NCBI GenBank assembly: GCA_038501195.1
Contig: JBBPUQ010000001.1
Location: 4,526,001-4,590,000 of the forward strand
Length of the DNA stretch: 64,000 nucleotides
Source of the DNA: Nemania diffusa
Lineage: Eukaryota; Ascomycota; Sordariomycetes; Xylariales; Xylariaceae
Direction: 5' to 3'
The notes under the pieces were generated by a model, which saw only the letters and a list, made by a program, of their open reading frames with translations, was not told the DNA's origin and did not search any database. Shown here piece by piece: positions 1 to 8,804 of the stretch. The position numbers and the translations under genes were made by a program. Within the stretch, counting starts at the first letter, position 1. Every line of letters begins with the position of its first letter.

Positions 1-489
1 AACCTTTAATCCATTGCGACCTTCTAATAATTGTGTGATCATTCGCCCGGTATCGCGCTGACTTACACCCGGCCCCGCGGCTGCAGCAAGACTGGCACGC
101 GTCTGGGGAGACACGCTTGCCACAAAGAGCTTACTATCAGGATTCTCCAACCCTTCGACCTTGATTGTCCCATCCACATCGTCGCGCCTTATTTGTAGGG
201 CAGGGGCTTGGTCTAAGGTGTTTAAGAGTTCGCTATGGCTCTGTAAACTAACGAGCACAGCTTCGGCTGAGGTCACGCAGCCAGAGCAGGCTAGGCAGTC
301 CGTCAAGGAAATCTGTGCTGGCGCACCCGCTATTGGAGTGGATTGTTGGCCGTCGAGGACTACCTCGTGTTCGAGCTCGCTTCCTTTCGGGTGCTCGGAA
401 GCCGCAGGCAGCGTCTCGACGGGTTTGATACATGCGACGCCTGGCGAAATGAAGTCATTGAGGTCGTCGGCGGAGAGGATAGCGGACAT
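1..489 (-). CDS. NAR1: Cytosolic Fe-S cluster assembly factor NAR1 (3' part outside window)
   Basis: Nar1 is the iron-only-hydrogenase-like protein of the cytosolic iron-sulfur assembly (CIA) machinery; it helps deliver Fe-S clusters to cytosolic and nuclear apoproteins. The reverse strand reads 163 uninterrupted codons from an ATG at 489 to the window edge. The start [17 protein letters not shown] and the N-terminal cluster ligands C20, C65, C68 and C71 (in [14 protein letters not shown]) are characteristic of the family. No intron is needed in the visible part. The C-terminal hydrogenase-like domain and its second cluster site lie outside the window. The assignment rests on recognising the N-terminal motif and is firm. 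Confidence 0.93.
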   Translation of the reverse strand, partial: MSAILSADDLNDFISPGVACIKPVETLPAASEHPKGSELEHEVVLDGQQSTPIAGAPAQISLTDCLACSGCVTSAEAVLVSLQSHSELLNTLDQAPALQIRRDDVDGTIKVEGLENPDSKLFVASVSPQTRASLAAAAGPGVSQRDTGRMITQLLEGRNGLKV

Positions 490-1837
490 GGTGCGCGTGT
501 TAGGGGATGTAGTACGATTCGAGGTAGATAACAAGGGGGGCTCGAGACGAAGCTGCCCGGAGGCGCTGTTGGCTTATCGGGATGTCGCGCAAGAATGCGA
601 GTGGCAAATGCTAACTTTTCGGTTGTTGGCTTTTCTCTTCTCGAAGGGTCAATCGTACAATGAATTATGTCGTAGAAAATTTAAGATTTAGGGCATTTGA
701 ATACCTAGCTTCCTCTCCGAAAACAAATCAATCAGGCCTCTGAAATGTTGTTCGATGTTGAAGTACTGAGTTAATGTAGTTTGGCTGCGTGGGGTTTTGC
801 TTTGAAATGTGACTTTTGGGGCATGCGAAATCGGCTGGTCGCGGGACCTAGAGAGTCGGGCTCGCCTCCCATCTAGCATCAGGTGGGGTACGATTTTATA
901 TTCGCACGGTAAAGAAATACAATATCTCACACCCAAAAGACCAGCGAAAGTCCCCATATACATACTGTGCGAAATAGTTCCTAGAGGTATATGCACTATA
1001 AATATTTAGGCCAATCACGTCTAATACATTAAGTATCACTTCTTCCACGACAGCTACTGTAAGTTTTAAGTTTTACTACTTTTCCTAGCACACAATAAAT
1101 TGGGATTAGCGCATTTTTCGCTTCTGCTTAAGCTTGGCTTAGCCAAATATTAGGCAGGCGACTGAGCACATACATACTTTGTGCATGATTTATACAGACA
1201 GAAACGGGTTGTAAAACGCCTTATTTTTTTCCCGTTAACGCGAGACATTGGGGTTATTCAAAACACGTTTAAAGCACCCGGACAAAGACGAATTAAAATA
1301 TATATCTTCTGCAGCCCACTACTGATTTTATATTTCCTTCCTTTCTTATTTAGCGTAGAATCGTTATATATAGCATTAATACACTCGCCCGTGATGCCAC
1401 TGTTCACGATCGTTACAATGAGAGTAATCACGGTGACTTTGGTGATCGCCACGATTTCCTTTCTCTATATAAAGCTTCATTATCCCTTCTGTATGTAGTC
1501 ACTCCTTGTAGTCCCTTCTCTATTGACTTACTACGAGAATTCAATCTCTAGACTACTATATGAACTTCTATCTCTATGTAGTGGTGGGAGTCGCTTGAAA
1601 CCTCCCCAACGGACACACAGCCGTTGTTCCTATTGTTACCTGCAAATCAAGAACCCCCCGACGTGCTGCCTCTGCCTCTCAGGTGATGTAGAGCATGTCC
1701 GTTACCGTATCTAGATAAATACAGAAACAACTCCTAGAATCTAGTAACCAAATTGCTGGCTAACCTCTCCCGGCCCTCCTCCTTACACTCCACACTACTT
1801 CGGTAGCAAGACTCAATGTAGCTGTAGGATCCTCCAT
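490..1837. other. Intergenic, no gene seen
   Basis: This holds the NAR1 promoter side (490 to about 700) and then AT-rich DNA downstream of the kinase-like gene. Short open frames occur on both strands, but none starts with ATG in a plausible context and shows family features. Confidence 0.5.
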
Positions 1838-2638
1838 CTACTGTGGTTCCGGCTTTTGAAGCCATTGCTTCAGCCTCTTAAGGGAGTATTCATCATGTTT
1901 CGCCTCGGATGTATAGAAACTCTCCTCGAACCAGCCTGGCGTTCCAAGCGATTGGAGAGTCTTCCCAAATGGTTGGCAAGATCCAAAGTCGATCAGCACA
2001 GCCTTCTCATCCCTAAACATGATATTGTGTGGATTTATATCATTATGGGCCAAACCTAGAGAGTGAATATGATGAATAGCCGATTCAATAGCCTTGAAAA
2101 CTGCATCATGGTCAAGCTGGTAGAACGCAGGTGTTTGGGCCAATTGGGCAAGCGTCTGATCAAGACGCTCTAAGACTATCGCTGTAATCCGACAACCATT
2201 CTTTATTTGACAGCCAAGGTATGTGATAATGTTGGGGTGGGGTGCTTTGGAGAGCTGCTCCATGATAAGAGTCTCTTGTAGGATTTGTTGTGGGATAAAT
2301 TCGGTTCCCTTCATGGTTTTATAACAGGTGAATCCCGGCCGCTTGATGAATGCCGTAGTATCATCCCAGTGATCAGGCGCAATTTTGAGCGTAATGCCTT
2401 CGGGGACTAGAGGGTAGATCTCCTCGTCACTAACATGCTCTAATGCTGAGATGTAGTCAGCAAGAGTGATGTCCTTCATCTTTTTGTTGTAAATCTGTCC
2501 ATAGTAAAGATCGCTGTCAGAGGTGATATGATAGAACATGACATATTTCAACTCGTGTGTCTTTGAGTCTAGGGCTTCCATTAACTCCAAATCTTGGAGA
2601 GATGTCAAGGTAGGGCGTTGTATCTTGGAATCATCCAT
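1838..2638 (-). CDS. Orphan protein-kinase-like protein
   Basis: A single exon of 266 codons. The C-terminal half is a protein-kinase fold: an alpha-C-like helix with QETLIMEQL (glutamate near residue 122), PHPNIITYLG, a catalytic loop AHNDINPHNIMF (D200, N205; the usual HRD is HND here) and a metal-binding DFG at 217-219. The N-terminal lobe is shortened and degenerate: I see no glycine-rich loop, and the invariant lysine is uncertain (a lysine near residue 107 or 110 is possible). The protein ends about 45 residues after DFG, so the C-lobe is also short. Such compact kinase-like proteins are common and lineage-specific in filamentous fungi. It sits beside repeat-rich DNA. Whether it has kinase activity or is a pseudokinase cannot be told from sequence. 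Confidence 0.72.
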   Translation of the reverse strand: MDDSKIQRPTLTSLQDLELMEALDSKTHELKYVMFYHITSDSDLYYGQIYNKKMKDITLADYISALEHVSDEEIYPLVPEGITLKIAPDHWDDTTAFIKRPGFTCYKTMKGTEFIPQQILQETLIMEQLSKAPHPNIITYLGCQIKNGCRITAIVLERLDQTLAQLAQTPAFYQLDHDAVFKAIESAIHHIHSLGLAHNDINPHNIMFRDEKAVLIDFGSCQPFGKTLQSLGTPGWFEESFYTSEAKHDEYSLKRLKQWLQKPEPQ

Positions 2639-5302
2639 CGTGCCTTTTCGGGGCTAGAAACGAAGCTTTAACTGATATAATAGCGTGGACTTGCTTTTTC
2701 TTTCTTTTCTTTTCTTGTGTTGTTGAAAGAGGCTGGGCTGATGCGGCAGCGAGTGTGTTATAAAAGAGAGAAGAGGGGAAGCAAAAGGCAGGTTGCGCCC
2801 ACTATATGGGGCTATTGTCTAATAGGATCACCTTAGGATGAGTAGCGCCCTAGTTAGCTGCGCTGTAGCTATTGATAAACCAACACATCGAAGTCGAGCA
2901 TTAATATGTCGTTGGTTATGCAAGGTGCCGGAAAGATAGCTACAGTACACATAAGTGTATTTATTAATTAAGTTCGCTCGTGACTACTAAGCGCTAGACT
3001 TCCCGGCTGGTGCACAATGATCCACCATAAAGCAGAATCCTCCAATAAGATCTTGAGACAAGAAAGCCAAAATTAACAGCGGCCCTCCAGCCATAGAGGA
3101 AGCCCATTCATGTAGAAAGTCATTAGGCCTGTTATACTGGGAAATCAAACTTCGCAAAAACCAACACCTAGATAGTGCCACATTATGTAACAGTATTGTC
3201 GTCTAGCATAGACTATCACACACCATGTGGAAATATTATCCCCTGACATTTTGGGGACAAGAGGCGGGAACTAACAGCAATGGTGCTCGGGTCAGTGCGC
3301 ACTAACCTTTGATAGGCTACCTAAGCTCTGAACAATACTATACTTATGATCCTATGGCATTTCAGGGAGAGGAGGCTCAACCAACAGCAAATCCCCTGGG
3401 TCAGCTGTGCCGTAGCTATCTTGCCGTCACATGTACAACGACACGCCACGCGATAGCGCTGCGCCATAGTATACTAGCGAAGTGATCTCGAAACTCACAG
3501 CAAGGCTTCCTGGCACTTTGCTATAGCCTAGCATGACTATCTACAGTTTCCATAGGCTTGAATGAAAGACTGAGAAGACCAACAAGCTCTACAGCAGCCT
3601 AACAGGCACCTTGCGGGACCACAGGATGATATTTAGCCCTTCAAGCACGCCAAAATATGGTCAGTGGCTAGAGCGAATGAGTGCTTGTTGGAACATCTGG
3701 GCGCCTATCTGAACCGGGGCCGCGATGTACGGCCAACATGTGCAAAATATTGGCAGTTTAGGAATTCATTACAACTAACACAATAGAATTGATATCTTTA
3801 TAAATTCGCTATCCATTCCATTGTGTTTGAAATCTCTATCCTCTTCACAATCCAACCGTTATTCGCTTCACATCAGTAACAGATCGCTACTCTTTACCAG
3901 TCTCGTTATTCTCTCTCTTACTCTACCATCTGCCCGGATAAACTTTGCTTTGTTATTAGCATCCTATTATCAAAATGTATGTATCTTGCCCCGGGAGATT
4001 CTAATATCCTTTGTTCGTGTCACTAAACTTAACCAGGTGCGATTATACCACAACCACGACGATCTTTATCAAGCCTGATGGCACACGAAGGGAAACTCAG
4101 AAAACAATAAAGAAGGACTGCGGCAAGGCGACCTGTTCCCATTCTGGGAGCTACAACCCCTATGCCTAAGCCAGAGTGATTCACTTCTAAGGAGGAGGAC
4201 TTGCGGGGCATTTTCGCAACCAAATTACCACGGCTTTATGCCTGTTACACTCGTTAAAATGGATAGAATCATTTCTAAGGAGGAGAAGGAGGTGCAGAAC
4301 ATGTTCTCAATCATTTCATTAACACGGCTTTATGCCTATTGTACTCATTATACTAGATAGGAAACACACTAGGTACCTATGTCAGAATGCGCTTATGAAC
4401 GATGGAGTGAAACGTATGTTTGCTAGTGTGCATGTCTTTTTTTCCATTCTTTTTTTTTTCTTCACAGACAAAATAGCGCCTATTCCATGACTGTGCCACA
4501 TGAAACCGCTAGTTGAAATCTGGGTCTTGTCAAGACCATATCTATACTTGACCGAGTGTAACACATAAGTTATAACTATCAGAGGGTCTCAGGGAGCGAG
4601 GGTTTTCGGACTTTCTTTGGCTATATGCAACTTCTAGTTCTCTGTTTAGGCTCCGCATTAGTTATTATAATAAGGACGGTAGGATCCCGCACCGAAAAAG
4701 ACCATCTAAATATCATTTACAGCTGGCTCAGCCGATTGCATGTTGAGATGAACAAGACCTAGTCTAGTGTCTAAGCTACACTAGGTCGACTAGGTATATA
4801 AGCTAGGCATATATTCCTAGAGAACACTTTCATAGAATACAACATAATAAGAATAATTAACCATGCTGTCCCTTATAACCTGACCTCTTTTCCCTATTTC
4901 TAAGGTCTTGGTCTTGCCCCCAAGATTTATGAGCCCCGGGCTATTCCTTGTATTCCCTTTATATATGAGGTTAAGAAGACCTTCAATGTTCGGTTAGCCG
5001 ATGACACGGGCATTAGAAAAACAGTCGGAAGCTAATGCGGCATTAGCCTTACTTCCTATATCTTTCTTTAAGGCCAAGATGTCAAGTTAAACAGGAAATA
5101 TAGGAAAAGCCGTTATTTACTTTCAAGTACATCGGACTTCCTAGTTATACGGCTCTGTCGAATCTGTTTTAGAACAAAACAATTGCTTTCGACTTGATTT
5201 AGTGCATTTATGATAATAATACGGTTTACGGTAAAACGTGTTATTTAAAGTTATGCAACTTCGTTTGTTTGGTTCATGCAAAGCGGGTCCTGCCTATATG
5301 GA
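2639..5302. other. Gene-poor, repeat-decayed tract
   Basis: There is no supportable coding region. The stretch shows loosely repeated phrases (for example AGCTGYGCYGTAGCTAT around 2858 and 3404), a decayed tandem repeat at 4108-4360, and AT-rich DNA from about 4600. It looks like old repetitive DNA. Confidence 0.5.
4108..4360. repeat. Decayed tandem repeat, period about 90 bp
   Basis: Copies at 4180-4265 and 4268-4360 share CTAAGGAGGAG near their start, CACGGCTTTATGCCT in the middle and a GATAG end. A third, more diverged copy (AAGAAGGACTGCGG ... TATGCCT) precedes them from about 4108. Many of the differences are C/T or G/A transitions. Confidence 0.5.
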
Positions 5303-5335
5303 GGGCCATTAGGACCACTAGTGACAAACGCACAA
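5303..5335 (+). repeat. Left terminal inverted repeat (33 bp)
   Basis: Identical over 33 bp to the reverse complement of 6383-6415; the match breaks down immediately outside (5302 and 6416). Confidence 0.8.
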
Positions 5336-5337
5336 AC

Positions 5338-5365
5338 CACTTAGCACTTAGCACTTAGCACTTAG
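5338..5365 (+). repeat. Four CACTTAG heptamers next to the left arm
   Basis: Four perfect copies of CACTTAG, starting two bases inside the inverted repeat. Confidence 0.85.
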
Positions 5366-5608
5366 GTTTTAAGTTTTTAGCACTTAGTATACTTACAGAT
5401 TATTGTATAAAGCAATTGATTAATTAAAATAAAAATAAAAAAACTATATAAACAGTATATTTATTAGGTTCTAATTTTACTAGAGTAATCGTACAACTGG
5501 TTACTAACTTAAAACACTACGTAAAAGCGCAAGGTGGCAGCTGGGCCTAGTACTGTATGCGTATAGTATATGTACTGTACGGTATAAGTTGTAACTACTA
5601 TACTAGGT

Positions 5609-5663
5609 AGGTTGTACGTACTGCGTACGCAGTACATACAATATAATATATGTACGAATATAT
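5609..5663 (+). repeat. 55-bp direct repeat, copy 1
   Basis: It matches copy 2 at 6181-6235 at 49 of 55 positions by eye, with no gaps. All six differences are transitions. It contains the palindrome CGTACTGCGTACGCAGTACG-like core and an ATATAATATA run. Confidence 0.75.
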
Positions 5664-5691
5664 AAATAATTGATTTAGATAACTTATATAT

Positions 5692-6130
5692 TTGACTTGA
5701 TTGACCTGACTGACCTAGTTGACCTAGTTGACCTGACTGACCTAGTTGACCTGACTGGACCTAGTTGACCTGACTGGACCTGATTGACCTGACTGACCTA
5801 GTTGACCTGACTGGACCTAGTTGACCTGACTGGACCTAACTGACCTGACTGGACCTGATTGACCTGACTAGACCTGATTGACCTGACTGACCTGGTTGAC
5901 TTAGTTGACCTGACTGGACCTAACTGACCTGACTGGACCTAACTGACCTGACTAGACCTGATTGACCTGACTGACCTGGTTGACTTAGTTGACCTGACTG
6001 GACCTAACTGACCTAGTTGACCTGACTGGACCTGATTGACCTGACTGACCTGGTTGACCTAGTTGACCTGACTGGACCTGACTGACCTGACTGACCTGAC
6101 TGACCTGACTAGACCTGACTAGTAGACCTG
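5692..6130 (+). repeat. Minisatellite of TGACCTGAC / TGACCTAGT / TGGACCTGAT units
   Basis: About 440 bp of 9-bp units (TGACCTGAC, TGACCTAGT) mixed with 10-bp units carrying an extra G (TGGACCTAGT, TGGACCTGAT, TGGACCTAAC). Units occur in higher-order blocks rather than at random. The TGA in each unit prevents coding on this strand. Confidence 0.9.
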
Positions 6131-6180
6131 TAAGGCCTAGTACTATACGTGTACTGTAAACGTACAGTACTGTACACTGT

Positions 6181-6235
6181 AGGTTGTATATACTGCGTAT
6201 GCAGTACGTATAATATAATATACGTACGAATATAT
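6181..6235 (+). repeat. 55-bp direct repeat, copy 2
   Basis: Partner of 5609-5663 on the other side of the minisatellite; it differs only by transitions. Confidence 0.75.
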
Positions 6236-6352
6236 TTCTAATATTATTTAAATTAAATTAAAATCATATATTATTTTATAGTATAATATTTATTTCAATG
6301 TAGAGTTTTAAGCGTTTATTTGCCTTTGGTTTTTTAAGCCAACGTCTGAAAA

Positions 6353-6379
6353 CCAAAAGCCAAAAGCCAAAAGCCAAAG
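6353..6379 (+). repeat. CCAAAAG heptamers next to the right arm
   Basis: Three CCAAAAG units plus a CCAAAG variant lie just inside the right arm. In the mirror orientation they occupy the same register as the left CACTTAG array but have a different unit sequence. Confidence 0.8.
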
Positions 6380-6382
6380 CGC

Positions 6383-6415
6383 TTGTGCGTTTGTCACTAG
6401 TGGTCCTAATGGCCC
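6383..6415 (-). repeat. Right terminal inverted repeat (33 bp)
   Basis: Exact reverse complement of 5303-5335. Confidence 0.8.
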
Positions 6416-6680
6416 ACCGTCTGCCTAGGCTCAGGCTAAAAGCGGCAAGGCCCAGGTGCAGAGGTAGTATGACGTTGTGATGCTTTCCAAAAATGGAGGC
6501 AGTATCAAATAGCAGTAGGTAGTATCCTAGCTGTTTAACTACCATTTACACACCCGTCATTACTCATTTTAACTTGTACCACGACAATTATCTTCATATT
6601 CATGAGATATTTTCGTGAAATATCACAGATTAGAAACTTTAATAAGAGAAGCCGGTACATATACATACCCATCTACTAAG

Positions 6681-7506
6681 ATGGATGTAAGCCAATTCGC
6701 CTCCAAAGATGAAGAGATATGTCTCAGCTAACCGACAAAACTTTGAATTAAGGCCATATCAGCATACAGCTTCGCATCTTGTGGATGGAACGCATTACAA
6801 GCCGCGCCACTGATCCGTGAGTTATGTCTTCTTCCCTCGTCCTCTAGGCCTTCTCTAACTCCCTCGCCTCTAACAATTCTTAAATTTCCAATATACAAGT
6901 GTGATTACTTTGCAGAATATCCAGCTGACACATAACTATTTCCTACGATGAAGTCGTGCCCCAAGCGATCATAGGTTTCCTGACGCTAGGCGAATACTCG
7001 CCAGCACCCGGCGGCGGGGATATCGAGCACTACCTCGCACGGAGCCTCGGCTTCGCGCTGCTAGCCCTGGGGCTTGTAACCGTCGTCTTGACAGGGAGCG
7101 TGCCCGTCGGGTCCGTTATAGACAGTAAGCTTGTTTTTTTTATTTTCCCTATTTCCCCTATTCTTCTCTCTTGTCCGTCTTATCTAAAACACCAAACCTA
7201 ACAACTCTTTTCCTCCCCTCAAAAGCCGCCGAAGATGTCCCCTCCCCGTACGCGGCCCCCGTCCTCCTCCTGACGACGCTACACCACGCCGCGAGCGCCT
7301 TCCAAGGCTGGGCACGGTACACGGCGACGGACCAGGCGGGTTATCTCCTGGGGTTCGTGGGAAGTGCGGGTCTCGCCGCCTTCGGGACGTGGTGTCTCTT
7401 GTTCGGTGGCGAGAAGGCCCGCATCAGCCGACGCACGGGAGCTGATAAGCGAACCAGCGGATTTCCATTCCGGAATGCTGAGGCAGACCGCCGGAAGATG
7501 CGGTAG
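6681..7506 (+). CDS. Small four-helix membrane protein, fungal-specific
   Basis: Four exons: 6681-6686, 6753-6816, 6954-7124 and 7226-7506 (173 residues). The first exon is only ATG GAT. Each intron has a GT donor, a CTAAC/CTGAC-type branch site about 20-30 nt upstream, and an AG acceptor. This is the model I found that keeps one frame; using the TTTGCAG at 6915 as acceptor gives early stops. The protein has four hydrophobic segments (about residues 8-33, 47-70, 87-107 and 121-142). Its basic C-tail carries SRRTGADKRTSGFPFRNAEA, a motif I associate with conserved uncharacterised fungal membrane proteins. No function is known to me. The C-terminal exons are firm; the 6-nt exon is inferred. Confidence 0.72.
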
Positions 7507-8188
7507 GCACTTTGAGGCGGGGAGGGAAGCTTATGCGTTCTAGGGGGAGGTGGGTAGAAGGGGGACGTTATAGAATCATGTTGCGCATAGTTCCGTGCAT
7601 AGTTATGCCGTTCGAAAGGAAGTGACATGGATAGGAAAATAAAGCAAGCCATAGCAACGACTTTTTAGAGTTGTTTCGTGTAATCAAGATATGTATCTCT
7701 ACGACACTACGAGGTCTCTAGTTCATATTAAGTATGGGCTTTAGAGGTGACTTCAAATTTTGAGATCTCGTCATCACTTCTCACGCAAACGTATTTGCAA
7801 ATGTTCAGCAGTAGAGGCGAAGATAGGAGATAGGAGTTAACACAGATGATAATTCAGAAATAGAGCATAGCCAAATCAATGCCCCTATTTACGCCTGTCA
7901 GCCAAACGCTGAATATCCGTCTGAAATGACTAAGAAGAAAATGTCACCATGCTAGGGGTTGAGACGTTGCAAGAACACTAACTACCCTGTTGTACGCCCA
8001 AGTCTCTACTGAGACTAAATACCCTCCGTATCAACCACTAGGGGACTGGGGGGTCTCGAAGTCTAGTCTTATTCCTTCTGAGCATGCTCTCTGCCTATTC
8101 TGAGATTGCAGCTGCTCTTTGTATCACAACTTGTCACCATTACAACCCCACTGATAACTCGTTTGTAGTGAGATGCTCAGTTGGCCGC
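7507..8188. other. Convergent intergenic, no gene seen
   Basis: This is 3' flanking DNA between the membrane-protein gene and the CYSTM gene. Nothing coding is supported. Confidence 0.5.
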
Positions 8189-8804
8189 TTAGAAGCAGCA
8201 TTCGCAGCATTCAGCACAGCACTCGCAACCCTCCTCGCAGACAAAGCAGCAGCATAGTGTAGCAAGGCAAGCTTTGAGGCATCCATCACCACCGCCAGAG
8301 GAACGCTGGGGAGGAGGTTGCTGCTGGTACTGCATGGGTGGGGGAGAGCCGTAGTACTGGCCTTGAGGTGGTGGGCCGCCGTATGCCTATATTCATAATG
8401 AGTTAGCCACCACAGGTGTCATCGTCGTTTTGGAGAGCAAGGCGAAAGAAATAAAGGGGTGGTTATCTGGACTAGTAGTGCATCCCTCTAATTTTGAGGG
8501 AATGGGATTTGGGGGAATCTATTGATGGATTGGTTTATTCGACGGTGTATACGTGATGACAGATGCTGGTATTGAGTGGCGTCTAGACTACTAGAGCACT
8601 AGATAGTGCTTCCCGTGTTGCGACGCTTGCGGGGAACGCGGGTGAGGATTATAGAATGGTTGCTCTTGGCAGAGGAATTTGACAGGCTTGCGACCGACGG
8701 TGAGACATGAGTGGTTATCAGTGGTGACATACCTGAGGAGGCTGCTGGGGATATCCGCCATAGCCCTGAGGCGGACCTTGGTGGTAATAGTCTTGGCTCG
8801 ACAT
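8189..8804 (-). CDS. CYSTM-family cysteine-rich tail peptide
   Basis: Two exons, 8733-8804 and 8189-8386, joined in phase 0 across a 346-bp intron that is long for this window. The product has 89 residues. A Gly/Gln/Pro/Tyr-rich N-terminal part ([17 protein letters not shown]..., with [12 protein letters not shown]) is followed by a C-terminal module [20 protein letters not shown] and further CC pairs ending in CCF. That layout is the CYSTM cysteine-rich module found in tail-anchored or membrane-associated stress-related eukaryotic proteins. A membrane location and a stress role are family-level expectations only. The long intron could hide an alternative exon. Confidence 0.75.

Larger units (their letters stand above)
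5303..6415. mobile_element. 1.1-kb non-autonomous TIR element with minisatellite core
   Basis: A perfect 33-bp inverted repeat bounds the unit: 5303-5335 (GGGCCATTAGGACCACTAGT...) and its reverse complement at 6383-6415. Just inside each arm is a four-unit heptamer array. Inside those are AT-rich arms, then a pair of 55-bp direct repeats (5609-5663 and 6181-6235) flanking a 9/10-bp minisatellite. There is no coding capacity, so it could only move with a transposase supplied from elsewhere. I found no clear target-site duplication outside the arms, so the exact ends and superfamily are unresolved. That it is mobile is inference from structure. Confidence 0.6.

Noticed and set aside
4742..4862. 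LTR-like sequence (TGTTGAGATG start, TATATAAG, AATAAGAAT)
   Set aside because: No second LTR, primer-binding site or target duplication could be found, so a solo LTR is only a guess.
5400..6300. CRISPR-like array
   Set aside because: The repeats are contiguous 9/10-bp units with no unique spacers, and this is a eukaryotic genome.
6911..6953. TTTGCAG at 6909-6915 as the acceptor for the small membrane-protein gene
   Set aside because: All three frames hit a stop before the conserved VPQAIIGF segment; the AAG at 6953 with the CTGAC branch site works.
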